DNA of 64,000 nucleotides from Tropicimonas sp033101155. Lineage in GTDB: Bacteria; Pseudomonadota; Alphaproteobacteria; Rhodobacterales; Rhodobacteraceae. The notes beneath the pieces were generated by a model. It was not told the origin of the DNA, ran no database searches, and saw nothing but the letters and a program-made list of their open reading frames with translations. Where the stretch lies: positions 62,001-126,000 of the forward strand of contig NZ_JAWMPX010000002.1 of NCBI RefSeq assembly GCF_033101155.1. Direction: 5' to 3'. Below are positions 19,453 to 28,220 of the stretch, in pieces (position 1 is the stretch's first letter; each line of letters starts with the position of its first letter). The translations under genes were made by a program, and so were the position numbers.

Positions 19453-19587
19453 TCAGTTCACATCCAGCGTGACCGGTTCGCTGACGCGCGTCTGGCTCGG
19501 GGTGAGATCGGCGATATAGGCGTAGCCGACAAGACCGATTCCGGCCAGCACCACGAGGTAGAGCAGTAGTTTGATCAGTCGCCACAT
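19453..19587 (-). CDS. Small single-pass membrane protein (44 aa)
   Basis: Starts MWRLIKLLLYLVVLAGIGLV and continues through one transmembrane helix (about residues 5-25) to a short polar tail ending SEPVTLDVN. I chose this ATG over an upstream in-frame start at 19665 because the extension is Lys/Arg-rich, unconserved in character and reads through the shared aroK promoter region. Peptides of this form recur between aroK and xerD in Rhodobacterales. Function unknown. First gene of the unit leading to xerD. Confidence 0.75.
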   Translation of the reverse strand: MWRLIKLLLYLVVLAGIGLVGYAYIADLTPSQTRVSEPVTLDVN

Positions 19588-19752
19588 CTTTTCGCCTGCC
19601 TTCTTTCCGCGCGCCTTCCACGACGCGTTCGGGGAATTTATACATGGCATCCCGGGCGAATTCACGCCATTGAGGGAGATAATTTTTCACTCGGCGAAGT
19701 GATGCCGGAATTGCCGCGCGACAGGCGAAAACGGGCAAATAAGGAGGCGGGT

Positions 19753-20295
19753 TTGACAGCGCGACTGAAGAAGACGGTTGTTCTGGTGGGCATGATGGGC
19801 GCGGGCAAGACGGCCGTGGGGACGGCGCTGGCGGCGCGACTCGGCGTGCCCTTTCTCGACAGTGATGCCGAGATCGTCGCTGCGGCGCAAATGCCGATTG
19901 CCGAGATATTCACCCGCGATGGCGAGGTCTTCTTCCGGGATCGCGAGGCCGAGGTGATCTCGCGCCTGCTCGACGGCGCGCCGGGCATCCTGTCCACCGG
20001 CGGCGGCGCCTTCCTTGCGGAGCGAAATCGCCAGATGATCCACGAGCGCGGTGTGTCTGTCCTGCTCGATGCCGATATCGACCTGCTCTGGAACCGGGTG
20101 AAGCACAAGGAGACGCGACCGCTGTTGCGTACCTCCGATCCGCGTGCAACCCTTGAGGAAATCTTTACGGTCCGGGCGCCGATCTACGCCCTGGCCGATC
20201 TCGCCGTGCCCGCGCGCCCCGAATATGCCATCGCTGACATGGTCGGGAAGGTGATTGAGGCGCTCGAAGGCCGGCCGGACGTGTTTGGGGAGTAA
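19753..20295 (+). CDS. aroK: Shikimate kinase
   Basis: ATP-dependent 3-phosphorylation of shikimate in chorismate synthesis. 180 residues from a TTG start at 19753. That start sits 5 nt after a perfect AAGGAGG site (19741-19747) and matches the family start (TARLKKTVVLVGMMGAGK). An in-frame GTG/ATG pair at 19699-19702 would add 18 basic residues without a ribosome site. Motifs: GMMGAGKTAVG (P-loop), DSDAEI, TGGGAFL and RPLLR. aroB follows 7 bp later. Confidence 0.93.
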   Translation: MTARLKKTVVLVGMMGAGKTAVGTALAARLGVPFLDSDAEIVAAAQMPIAEIFTRDGEVFFRDREAEVISRLLDGAPGILSTGGGAFLAERNRQMIHERGVSVLLDADIDLLWNRVKHKETRPLLRTSDPRATLEEIFTVRAPIYALADLAVPARPEYAIADMVGKVIEALEGRPDVFGE

Positions 20296-20302
20296 TCGAG
20301 TC

Positions 20303-21409
20303 ATGGAAATCGTTCATGTGCCGCTGGGAGAACGGTCCTATGATGTCGGCATTGGCTCCGGGATCATGGCGCGGGCGGGCTATCGCGTCGCGCCTTTCCT
20401 CAAGCGCCCGCTCGTGGCCATCGTCACCGACGAGACGGTTGCCGGGTTGCATTTGGAAGCGTTGAAGGCGTCTCTGGCCGAGGAGGGAATCAAGAGCGTC
20501 TCGCTGATCCTGCCGCCGGGAGAGGCAACGAAATCCTGGCCGCATCTCCAAAGCTGTGTCGAGTGGCTGCTCGAGGAGAAAATCGAGCGGTCCGACATGA
20601 TCATCGCCTTCGGCGGCGGGGTGATCGGCGATCTCGTGGGCTTTGCGGCCTCGATCGTGCGGCGCGGCATCCGCTTCGTTCAAATCCCGACAACGCTGCT
20701 GGCGCAGGTCGACAGTTCCGTCGGTGGCAAGACCGCGATCAATTCGCCCTCCGGCAAGAACCTGATCGGGGCTTTCTATCAACCGAGCTTCGTGCTGGCG
20801 GATGTCGATGTGCTGGGCACGTTGACGGAACGCGATTTCCTGGCCGGCTATGGCGAGGTGGTGAAATACGGGCTGCTCGGAGATCTGAAATTCTTCGAAT
20901 GGCTGGAAGAAACCGGCCCGGCGCTCGCGGCGGGCGATGTCGGGGCGCGGATCGCGGCGGTCAAGTGGTCTGTACAGATGAAGGCCGATATCGTGACCCG
21001 AGACGAGACCGAGCAAGGCGACCGTGCGCTGCTCAATCTTGGTCACACCTTCGGCCATGCGCTGGAGGCGGCGACGGGTTATTCGGACCGGCTGCTACAT
21101 GGCGAGGGCGTTGCGATCGGCTGTGCGCTGGCCATCGAGCTTTCGGCGCGGCTGGGCCTGTCCTCGCAGGAAGATCCGAGCCGGGTGCGATCGCATTTGC
21201 GCCGGATGGGGATGAAGGTCGATCTGGGGGACATCCCGGGCGAGTTGCCTTCGGCCGAAGCTCTGCTGGAACTGATGGGGCAGGACAAGAAGGTTGTGGG
21301 CGGTCAGATGCGGTATGTTCTGACGCGCGGGATCGGTCGGGCTTTCGTGTCTGCGGACGTGCCGAGCGCCGAGGTTCTGCGATTGTTGCGGGATGAGCTT
21401 GGCAGGTGA
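20303..21409 (+). CDS. aroB: 3-Dehydroquinate synthase
   Basis: Second step of the shikimate pathway: DAHP to 3-dehydroquinate, NAD- and zinc-dependent. 368 residues. The glycine-rich NAD loop is GGGVIGDLVGFAASIV, followed by PTTLLAQVDSSVGGKTAIN. Zinc ligands lie in GYGEVVKYG, NLGHTFGHALE and LLHGEGVAIG. The ATG at 20303 follows GGGGAG. The long upstream extension of this frame lies inside aroK and is not used. Operon with aroK. Confidence 0.97.
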   Translation: MEIVHVPLGERSYDVGIGSGIMARAGYRVAPFLKRPLVAIVTDETVAGLHLEALKASLAEEGIKSVSLILPPGEATKSWPHLQSCVEWLLEEKIERSDMIIAFGGGVIGDLVGFAASIVRRGIRFVQIPTTLLAQVDSSVGGKTAINSPSGKNLIGAFYQPSFVLADVDVLGTLTERDFLAGYGEVVKYGLLGDLKFFEWLEETGPALAAGDVGARIAAVKWSVQMKADIVTRDETEQGDRALLNLGHTFGHALEAATGYSDRLLHGEGVAIGCALAIELSARLGLSSQEDPSRVRSHLRRMGMKVDLGDIPGELPSAEALLELMGQDKKVVGGQMRYVLTRGIGRAFVSADVPSAEVLRLLRDELGR

Positions 21410-21468
21410 AGGTCGCGCTGTAATTGATTGTTTTTGAAGTGAATAACTGCAGGATGCGTTTCTGATTC

Positions 21469-21490
21469 GAGCGCTGATTGGCACGGCTGT
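21469..21490 (+). repeat. Short dispersed intergenic repeat (22 bp copy)
   Basis: This 22-mer differs from the copy at 41105-41126 at one position only. It lies between the convergent aroB and GntR genes. Shorter related copies are at 31495 and 16921. Confidence 0.55.
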
Positions 21491-21532
21491 CCTTTCGGTT
21501 GCCTTTGACTGCCGCGATCGGTGGCTGCCGGC

Positions 21533-22198
21533 TCAGGCCGTCTCGCGCATATGCGCAAGCGTATAGGTCAGACCCTTCCGGATATGGGCTTCGAGATGTT
21601 CCCGCGCCAGGGACGCATCCCGCGCCAACGCCGCGTCGAACATTGCCCGGTGCTCCTCCACCGCCACCGTGCCGCGGTTGGTCATGACAAGCATCTGGTA
21701 TCGCAGGTATTTATCATAGAGCCGCGCATGCAGCTCCAGCAGGTTCCGCGAGTCGCAGGCCTGGATCAGCGCCTGGTGGAATTCCCAGTCATAGCGTTTC
21801 CACAGCTCGACCTCCGAGCTGTCACCCTCCAGCATCCGCTGTTCCAGCAGGTGCAGCTTGTGATGTGCGGCGACGAGATTGCCCTCCCAATCCGTATCGC
21901 CATTGGCAACCGACAGCTCCAGCGCGTGGCATTCCAGCAGAACCCGCAGATTGGCAACCTCGACGAGATCCTCCGCCGAAACCGGTGTCACGAAGAAGCC
22001 GCGTTGCTCCGGCGCATCGACGAAACCTTCGCTCGCCAGCCGGTTCAACGTCTCGCGCAGGGTCGACAGGCTGGCCGAATACTGCGCCTTGAGCGGCTCC
22101 AGCTTGAGCTTCGCCCCGGGCGACAGGACGCCAAATATGATGTCGCGCTTGATCCGCTGATAGGTGGTTGAGCCGACTGTCTGTGGTTGGTTCGTCAT
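21533..22198 (-). CDS. GntR-family (FCD-type) transcriptional regulator
   Basis: 221 residues: an N-terminal winged helix-turn-helix (about 10-70, with QRIKRDIIFG and LSTLRETLNRLASEGFV) and an all-helical FCD effector domain. The FCD metal-site pattern is visible in DWEFHQAL and EEHRAMFDAA. Such repressors usually bind an organic acid inducer and control the adjacent catabolic genes. It is divergent from the dehydrogenase operon. Copies of an AATATCAGA element lie in its own 5' leader (22207-22222), in front of the divergent operon (22285-22305) and in front of a second operon (27240-27258), so it is the obvious candidate to bind them. Confidence 0.92.
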   Translation of the reverse strand: MTNQPQTVGSTTYQRIKRDIIFGVLSPGAKLKLEPLKAQYSASLSTLRETLNRLASEGFVDAPEQRGFFVTPVSAEDLVEVANLRVLLECHALELSVANGDTDWEGNLVAAHHKLHLLEQRMLEGDSSEVELWKRYDWEFHQALIQACDSRNLLELHARLYDKYLRYQMLVMTNRGTVAVEEHRAMFDAALARDASLAREHLEAHIRKGLTYTLAHMRETA

Positions 22199-22206
22199 CT
22201 GCTCGC

Positions 22207-22222
22207 ATCTGATATTTTCAAA
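22207..22222 (-). promoter_or_regulatory. Putative GntR-regulator operator, autoregulatory copy
   Basis: On the minus strand it reads TTTGAAAATATCAGAT, one strong half-site of the palindrome seen at 27240. It lies 9 bp upstream of the GntR start codon, where binding would block its own expression. Confidence 0.5.
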
Positions 22223-22284
22223 TTCGTCATGAATATAGAGGGGTCATGACAGTCGCTCAATATCACGAAGCCCTCCGCACTGTC

Positions 22285-22305
22285 AAAAAATATCAGACAT
22301 TATTG
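22285..22305 (+). promoter_or_regulatory. Putative GntR-regulator operator before the dehydrogenase operon
   Basis: AAATATC-A-GACATTA at 22288-22302 is an imperfect copy (5 of 7 right-arm matches) of the perfect palindrome at 27240. It lies about 100 bp upstream of the divergent operon start at 22404. Confidence 0.55.
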
Positions 22306-22403
22306 AAAGTATCCGCTGTTGCGGCTAATCTTTGCGGAACGGGCCGAGTCGCGCTGCGTGTGTGGGCGACATGGGAGGAGGCCGTGATTTCGGGAGCGAC
22401 GGC

Positions 22404-23453
22404 ATGAGCGAGACAGTGGTGAAACTTGTCGTGGCCGGGATCGGGCTTGTCGGGCGGCGGCATGTGGCGGCGATCCGGCAGACGGCAGGGACGGAGATCG
22501 CCGCCGTGGTCGATCCGAGCCCCGAGGCGCGCGCCTATGCCGAAGACGCCGGGCTGACCATTTACGAGACGCTGGAGGCGATGTTTGACGCGCTGTCGCC
22601 CGATGGCGTGATCCTGTCGACGCCGACGCCGCTCCATGTCGATCAGGCGATGCTCTGCGTCGCGCGCGGTTGCCCGGCGCTGGTGGAGAAGCCGCTGGCG
22701 ACCTCGGCGCAGGCCGCCGCCGAGCTGGTCGCGGCGGCAGAGGCGGCGGGTGTTCCGTTGCTGGTTGGTCATCACAGGCGCCATAACCCGTTGATCAAGA
22801 AAGCGTTCGAACTGATTTCCGGCGGTGAGATCGGGCAGGTGCGGGCCGTACAGGCCAGCGCCTGGTTCTACAAGCCGGAGAGCTATTACGACGTCGCGCC
22901 CTGGCGCAAGGCGAAGGGGGCGGGGCCGATCTCGGTCAATCTCGCCCATGACGTGGACCTGATCCGGCATCTCTGCGGCGAGATCACCTCTGTGCGCGCC
23001 GAGGCCACGCCCTCGATCCGGGGCTATGAGAACGAGGATGTGGCCGCCGCCGTATTCCGCTTCGAGAATGACGCCATCGGCACGATCACCGTCTCCGACG
23101 CCATCGTCGCGCCCTGGAGCTGGGAGTTGACCGCGCAGGAATATCCGATCTACCCGCGCACCGCAGAGAGTTGCTACCTGATCGGCGGCAGCCACGGCTC
23201 GCTCTCGCTGCCGGATCTGCGGATCTGGAGCCATGGCGCCACGCGCGATTGGTGGACGCCGATCTCCGCCACCTCTCTCACCCGCGACAGCTCCGACCCG
23301 CTGCTCAACCAGATCGCCCATTTCGCGCAGGTGATCCGGGGTGACGCGGCCCCGCTGGTCAGCGGGCTTGAAGGATTGCGGACCTTGCGCGTCATCGAAG
23401 CGATCCAGAGCGCGGCGGCCAGCGGCGACGCGGTCGAGATTTCCCGCGACTGA
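22404..23453 (+). CDS. Gfo/Idh/MocA-family NAD(P)-dependent oxidoreductase
   Basis: 349 residues. The N-terminal Rossmann fold has AGIGLVGRRHVAAI, the family EKP motif is LVEKPLATS, and a helix with HHRRHNPLIKKAFE follows. The C-terminal half is the dimerisation/substrate domain. These enzymes oxidise sugars or cyclic polyols such as inositol. Here the neighbours (shikimate-type dehydrogenase, QuiC-like protein) hint at a cyclic polyol or its derivative. The ATG at 22404 is chosen because the upstream frame enters the regulatory region. First gene of the four-gene run ending at 27031; 31 bp to the next gene. Confidence 0.92.
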   Translation: MSETVVKLVVAGIGLVGRRHVAAIRQTAGTEIAAVVDPSPEARAYAEDAGLTIYETLEAMFDALSPDGVILSTPTPLHVDQAMLCVARGCPALVEKPLATSAQAAAELVAAAEAAGVPLLVGHHRRHNPLIKKAFELISGGEIGQVRAVQASAWFYKPESYYDVAPWRKAKGAGPISVNLAHDVDLIRHLCGEITSVRAEATPSIRGYENEDVAAAVFRFENDAIGTITVSDAIVAPWSWELTAQEYPIYPRTAESCYLIGGSHGSLSLPDLRIWSHGATRDWWTPISATSLTRDSSDPLLNQIAHFAQVIRGDAAPLVSGLEGLRTLRVIEAIQSAAASGDAVEISRD

Positions 23454-23484
23454 GCCCCCATCATCGCCAAGATCGGACAGATCC

Positions 23485-25371
23485 ATGACACTCTCCATCG
23501 CCACCACTTTCGTTCCCGGCAGCCTGCCCGCAAAGCTGGAGGCCATCGCTGCGGCGGGCTTCACCGCTGTCGAGCTGCATGAGCCGGATTTCACCGGATA
23601 CGAAGGAAGCGCCGAGGATTTGCACCGCATCGCGAGCGATCTCGGGTTGCGCATCGCGCTGCTCAAGAGCTTCCACGATCTCGAAGGCGCCCCGACAGAA
23701 GCGCGCGCACAGGTCTTTGACCGGTTGGAACGCAAGCTCGACCTGATGGCGCGGATGGGCGCAGAGACGCTGCTGCTCGGCACCGCGACCAGCACGGAGT
23801 ATTCGGAAGACAGCGCCCGTATCGCCGCCGATCTCGCCGAAGCCGCCGAGCGCGCCGCGGCACATGAGCTGCGTCTGGCCTGTCTCGCGCTGCCCTGGGC
23901 GCGCCATGTCACCACCGAGATGCAAGCGTTTGAGCTGGTGCAACAGGTCGATCACCCCGCGCTCGGCCTCGCCCTGAACTCTTTCTTCTCGCTGGCCGAT
24001 GGCTCGAAGCCCGCCCGTCTGCGCGACATTCCCGGCGAGAAGATCTTCCATGTCCAACTCTCCGACGCCCCGGCCATTGATGGCGATATCCGCCACCTGA
24101 AGCGGCATTTCAGCCTGTTGCCCGGGCAGGGGCGGCTCAATCTTGCCGGCTTCGTCCGGGTGCTGGCGCGCTCGGGCTATCGCGGGCCGTGGTCGCTGGC
24201 GCGCGTCAACGAGGGCGATCCGGCCAGCGCAAGCCTTGCCACGGACGGGTTCCGCGCGCTGGTCAACCTGCTCAACGATGTCTCCGCCACCGAGCCGGAT
24301 CTCGATTTCGGCATCGACCGGCTGCCGGAGCGGGTCCATGCGACGGGCTGGGAGTTCATCGAGTTCGCCGCCGACGACGTGAGCGGCGCGCAGCTGACGA
24401 AACTGCTGGAGACGCTCAGTTTCCGGATGGAACGGCGGCATGTCTCGAAATCCGTCGAGCTCTGGCGACAGGGCGCGGTGAATATCGTGGTGAACACGGA
24501 CCGGGAGGGGTTTGCCCGCGAGGCGTTCCTCGAACATGGACCGAGTGTTTGCGATATGGGGATGCGGGTGAAGGACGCCGCGCAGACCGTGGCGCGCGCC
24601 GCCGCCCTCGGCACGCCGGAATTCCGACAACCGGTCGGCACGGGCGAGCTGCAAATCCCGGCCATTCGCGGCATCGGCGCCAATGTGGTGCATTTCATCG
24701 ACCAGCAAAGCAATCTGCACCGGGTCTGGGATATCGAGTTCGAGCCGGTCGCCAAGGCGGAAGCCACGCAGCCCGCTGGCATCCGCCGCATCGACCATGT
24801 CGCCCAGACCATGCGTTATGACGAGATGCAGCACTGGCTGCTCTATTACATCTCGACTTTCGAGATGAAGAAATCGCCCACCGTCAACGTGGCGGACCCG
24901 TCAGGCGTCGTCCGCTCCCAGGCCATCGAGACGCCGGAGGGCGAGATCCGGCTCAACCTGAATGGCGCGGAAGGGCAGCAAACGCTGGCCGGCTCCTTCC
25001 TGAAAGGCGCTGACGGGGCAGGGGTGCAGCATATTGCACTGCTGACCGATGACATCTTCGAGACCTCGGCCCTGCTGGAGGCGGCGGGTTTCCCGCGGCT
25101 GGCAATCTCGCCGAATTACCATGACGACCTGCACGGGAGTTTCGGGCTGGAAGATGCGTTGATCGATCGGCTCCGGGCGGGCAATATCCTCTATGATCGC
25201 GACGGGAAGGGCGAGTATTTCCAGATCTATTCGCAGCCGATCTTCAACGGCTTCTTTTTCGAGATCGTACAACGCAGGGGCGGCTATCAGGGCTATGGCG
25301 CCCGAAATGCCGCGATCCGGCTGGCCGCGCAGGCCCAGCATCTGCAACATGTGGCGGAGGAGATGGCATGA
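23485..25371 (+). CDS. QuiC-like fusion: degenerate dehydroshikimate-dehydratase TIM barrel plus intact HPPD-like dioxygenase domain
   Basis: 628 residues, colinear over its length with QuiC1-type 3-dehydroshikimate dehydratases (TIM barrel about 1-275, two vicinal-oxygen-chelate modules 300-610). In the well-studied Pseudomonas putida enzyme the dehydratase metal is held by E134, D165, Q191 and E239 with H168 nearby. The numbering matches here, but the residues are L134, N165, Q191, A239 and F168. Four of these five residues, including three of the four metal ligands, are therefore lost. The C-terminal dioxygenase-type triad looks intact: H438 (RIDHVAQ), H516 (GVQHIAL) and E593 (FFFEIVQR). 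I infer the dioxygenase half is the active part. Its ATG at 23485 follows the dehydrogenase by 31 bp; a 4-bp ATGA overlap joins it to the next gene. Confidence 0.85.
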   Translation: MTLSIATTFVPGSLPAKLEAIAAAGFTAVELHEPDFTGYEGSAEDLHRIASDLGLRIALLKSFHDLEGAPTEARAQVFDRLERKLDLMARMGAETLLLGTATSTEYSEDSARIAADLAEAAERAAAHELRLACLALPWARHVTTEMQAFELVQQVDHPALGLALNSFFSLADGSKPARLRDIPGEKIFHVQLSDAPAIDGDIRHLKRHFSLLPGQGRLNLAGFVRVLARSGYRGPWSLARVNEGDPASASLATDGFRALVNLLNDVSATEPDLDFGIDRLPERVHATGWEFIEFAADDVSGAQLTKLLETLSFRMERRHVSKSVELWRQGAVNIVVNTDREGFAREAFLEHGPSVCDMGMRVKDAAQTVARAAALGTPEFRQPVGTGELQIPAIRGIGANVVHFIDQQSNLHRVWDIEFEPVAKAEATQPAGIRRIDHVAQTMRYDEMQHWLLYYISTFEMKKSPTVNVADPSGVVRSQAIETPEGEIRLNLNGAEGQQTLAGSFLKGADGAGVQHIALLTDDIFETSALLEAAGFPRLAISPNYHDDLHGSFGLEDALIDRLRAGNILYDRDGKGEYFQIYSQPIFNGFFFEIVQRRGGYQGYGARNAAIRLAAQAQHLQHVAEEMA

Positions 25372-26219
25372 AGGCAGCGTTGATCGGTCACGGGATTGGT
25401 GCCTCGTTGACGCCGGCCATGCATGAACAGGAGGGGCGCGCGCTCGGGCTGGACTACAGCTATGAGCGCTTCGACACCGCCATGCCGCCCTGGTCCCACA
25501 AGACCCTGCTAGAGATGATCCGTTTCGCCGAGGCCGAGGGCTATGCCGGGGTCAATGTCACCCATCCTTTCAAGACTGCCGTGCTGGGCTGGGTCGACGA
25601 GGTCTCGCTCATGGCCCGCGCCATCGGCGCTTCCAACACGGTGCTGTTCCGGGACAATCGGCGCATTGCCCACAACACCGACCTGCCGGGATTCCAGCGC
25701 GCCTTCGAGGCGGGCGGGGCCGGTTGGGCCCGTCGCCACGTGTTGCTGCTCGGCGCGGGCGGGGCCGGGCCGGCCGTGGGCATGGCGCTGCTCGGGCTTG
25801 GGGTGAAGAGGCTGGACGTGCTCGACCCGGTGCCGGGCAAGGCAGAGGAGGTCGCGCGCCGGCTCTTGCGCGCCTATCCCTCTATCCCGATCACACCGCA
25901 TGAGACGGTGCAGAAAGTCGCACTGGACACGCTCGACGGGATGGTCAACGCGACCCCTGTCGGCATGGAAAACCATCCCGGCATGGCGCTTGACCCCGCG
26001 CGCCTGCCCGCCAGCGCCTGGATCGCCGATATCGTCTATTTCCCGCGCGAGACCGAGCTGTTGCGCAGCGCCCGTGCGCGCGGCATGCCGGCGCTGGCGG
26101 GGACCCGGATGGCCCTCTACCAGGCGGTCGAGGCCTTCGAACTCATCACCGGGCAGGCCCCGGACACGACCCGCATGGCCGCCTCGCTCGACGCCATGCT
26201 CGACGGAGAAAACCCATGA
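25368..26219 (+). CDS. Shikimate/quinate dehydrogenase family protein (catabolic type)
   Basis: 283 residues. The substrate motif SLTPAMHEQEG is of the SLTP type found in catabolic quinate/shikimate dehydrogenases, while biosynthetic AroE more often has SxSP. Other motifs: NVTHPFK with the catalytic Lys, NTDLPGF, GAGGAGPAV (nucleotide loop) and ALYQAVEAFELITG. It should interconvert a 3-hydroxy and 3-oxo cyclohexane carboxylate with NAD(P). ATGA overlaps on both sides place it firmly in the operon. Confidence 0.9.
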   Translation: MKAALIGHGIGASLTPAMHEQEGRALGLDYSYERFDTAMPPWSHKTLLEMIRFAEAEGYAGVNVTHPFKTAVLGWVDEVSLMARAIGASNTVLFRDNRRIAHNTDLPGFQRAFEAGGAGWARRHVLLLGAGGAGPAVGMALLGLGVKRLDVLDPVPGKAEEVARRLLRAYPSIPITPHETVQKVALDTLDGMVNATPVGMENHPGMALDPARLPASAWIADIVYFPRETELLRSARARGMPALAGTRMALYQAVEAFELITGQAPDTTRMAASLDAMLDGENP

Positions 26220-27031
26220 CCGAGACAGTTGACGCAGCCGCCATCCGCGACTGGTGGCGCACCTCCATCATCGACATGGCCCCCGGCCGCATCGCCTTTC
26301 GCGGCACGCCTGTCGAGGAGCTGATCGGCACTGTCAGCTTCCCGCAGATGATCTGGATGATGGTGCTGGGCGAGATTCCGACCGCGCCGCAGGCCCGGCT
26401 CTTCGAGGCCGCCCTCGTGGCCGGTGTTGACCACGGACCGCAAGCGCCCTCCATAGCCGCCGCGCGGATGGCCGCGACCTGCGGCGTGGGGCTCAACAAC
26501 GTGATGGCGACGGGCGTGAACATGCTGGGCGATGTGCATGGCGGGGCAGGGGAGCAATGCGCGGAGCTGTTCTATGATATTGCTGCGCGGATGGATGAGG
26601 GCGCGCGCTTGCAGGACGCCGTGCGCGACGGGCTCGATGCCTGGCGCGCCCGATATGGCAAGATCGTCTCCGGCTATGGCCACCGCTTCCACAAGCCCAA
26701 CGACCCGCGCGCGCCCCGCCTGATGGCGCTTGTCCGCGATGCTGCCGCCGAGGGAACGGTCTCGGGACGCTTTGCCGGGATTGGCGAGGAGGTGCAGGCG
26801 GAGCTGGCCCGCCAGCGCGGCGGCCAGCCCATCGCGATGAATATCGACGGCTCGACCGCTGTCATCTTCTGCGAGCTGGGCTTCCCCCCCCCGCTTGCGC
26901 GCGGACTCTTTTGTCTTTCGCGCTCGGTCGGCGTGCTGGCCCATGGGTGGGAACAGATGCAACAGGGCGGGCGCAACAAGGGGCCGATGCCGCCGGACTA
27001 CCTGCCGAGATATGCCCCTCAAGCAGAATAA
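26216..27031 (+). CDS. Citrate synthase-fold protein, citryl-CoA lyase-like
   Basis: 271 residues, shorter than citrate synthase (about 430) and close to stand-alone citryl-CoA lyase domains. The three catalytic positions of the fold are recognisable: DVHGGAGEQC (His), SGYGHRFHKPNDPRAP (His) and MNIDGSTAVI (Asp). It ends with CLSRSVGVLAHGWEQ, the usual C-terminal arginine region. It would cleave or form a citryl-CoA-like thioester. The natural substrate is unknown. Last gene of the first operon, with a 4-bp overlap to the dehydrogenase. Confidence 0.85.
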   Translation: MTETVDAAAIRDWWRTSIIDMAPGRIAFRGTPVEELIGTVSFPQMIWMMVLGEIPTAPQARLFEAALVAGVDHGPQAPSIAAARMAATCGVGLNNVMATGVNMLGDVHGGAGEQCAELFYDIAARMDEGARLQDAVRDGLDAWRARYGKIVSGYGHRFHKPNDPRAPRLMALVRDAAAEGTVSGRFAGIGEEVQAELARQRGGQPIAMNIDGSTAVIFCELGFPPPLARGLFCLSRSVGVLAHGWEQMQQGGRNKGPMPPDYLPRYAPQAE

Positions 27032-27239
27032 CCTTCGGCAGGTTCGGTTTAAAACCTGATGGACCGGCCCTGCCGGGTCCGCCGAAGCCTGTTCGGATTG
27101 GCCGGTAACCACATTAAAAAAAGGACAATTTTCGAGAGCCGGTCGCCGGCTGGCGTGGCAATTGGTGGTTAGCGTGCAACCGCTATGATCGACGGTTTTT
27201 AGCCGGTCACAGCGGAGACAGAACGGCTTGATAATTTCC

Positions 27240-27258
27240 AAAATATCAGATATTTTTG
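27240..27258 (+). promoter_or_regulatory. Putative GntR-regulator operator, perfect palindrome
   Basis: AAAATATC-A-GATATTTT (27240-27256) is a perfect 8+1+8 palindrome, 49 bp before the TIM-barrel gene. The same core occurs at 22285 and at 22207 beside the GntR gene. Confidence 0.6.
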
Positions 27259-27305
27259 CAAATGAATGAGCATTCCATCTTGAGTGCTGGCAGGAGGAGA
27301 GATCC

Positions 27306-28220
27306 ATGAAAACTCTGGAGGAGAGTGTGGCGCACCGTTCGCTCTATTCGCTGGCGCATCTGACGTTGATAAACGCCACTGCGCCGGAGCTGGTCTATAT
27401 CGCCGCGCGGGCGGGCTATGATGCGGTCAGCCCGCGATTCATCCCGATGAATGTCGCCGGCGAATTTATCCAGTCGCCGGTCTCGAAGGCCCAGATCCAG
27501 GCCACGAAGACGGCGCTGGACACGACGGGCCTCGAGGTGCTCGATGTCGAGCTGGCGCGGATCACCGAGGATTGCGACCCGCGCAGCTTCGAGCCTGCGC
27601 TGGAGCTGGGCGGCGAGCTGAACGCAAAGCGGATCATCATGTCCGCCTGGACCAACACGCGCGACGACCGCAACTTCCTTGTCGATTGCTATGCCGAGAC
27701 CTGCGAGTTGGCCGAGCCCTATGGGCTGACCGTCGATCTCGAATTCCCGTCCTTTTCGCGCCTGCGCACATTGGACGAGGCACTGGACATCGTGCGTGCC
27801 GCCGACAAGCCGAACGCGGGCATCCTCGTGGACACGCTCTACCTGCACCTCTCCCGCGTCGATATTGGCGAGCTGCTACATGTGCCGGGCGAGCTGTTCC
27901 ACTTCCTGCATATTTCGGACTGCCTGCCGGGCATTGCCGACACGCGCGAGGGCATGATCCAGCTTGCCCGCGACGCGCGGCTCTATCCGGGCGAGGGCTG
28001 GATCGATTTCGCCGGGATCATCGAACGCATGCCGCCGGTGGATTACTCCATCGAGCTGCCCAACCAGTCGCGCGTGGCCGAGCTTGGCTACGAAGAACAC
28101 GCCCGACGCTGCCTGCAACATGCCAAGAAGACCTTCGGCGACGCGCGGTCCCACCGCCGCATGCCCGACATGGCTGCCATTCAAGGACAAGAGGAAAACC
28201 ATGGCCAAAGAGCTCACTGA
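27306..28220 (+). CDS. Sugar phosphate isomerase/epimerase-type TIM-barrel protein
   Basis: 304 residues of the AP-endonuclease-2/xylose-isomerase-like TIM barrel family. Likely metal-ligand strands are visible: LTVDLEFPSF, AGILVDTLYLHLS, FHFLHISDC and YSIELPNQSR, each carrying Glu, Asp, His or Glu at the expected place. This barrel therefore looks catalytically competent, in contrast to the QuiC-like barrel. Possible roles are isomerase, epimerase or dehydratase (as in IolE). An AGGAGGAGA site precedes the ATG. The next gene starts 20 bp inside its end. Confidence 0.88.
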   Translation: MKTLEESVAHRSLYSLAHLTLINATAPELVYIAARAGYDAVSPRFIPMNVAGEFIQSPVSKAQIQATKTALDTTGLEVLDVELARITEDCDPRSFEPALELGGELNAKRIIMSAWTNTRDDRNFLVDCYAETCELAEPYGLTVDLEFPSFSRLRTLDEALDIVRAADKPNAGILVDTLYLHLSRVDIGELLHVPGELFHFLHISDCLPGIADTREGMIQLARDARLYPGEGWIDFAGIIERMPPVDYSIELPNQSRVAELGYEEHARRCLQHAKKTFGDARSHRRMPDMAAIQGQEENHGQRAH

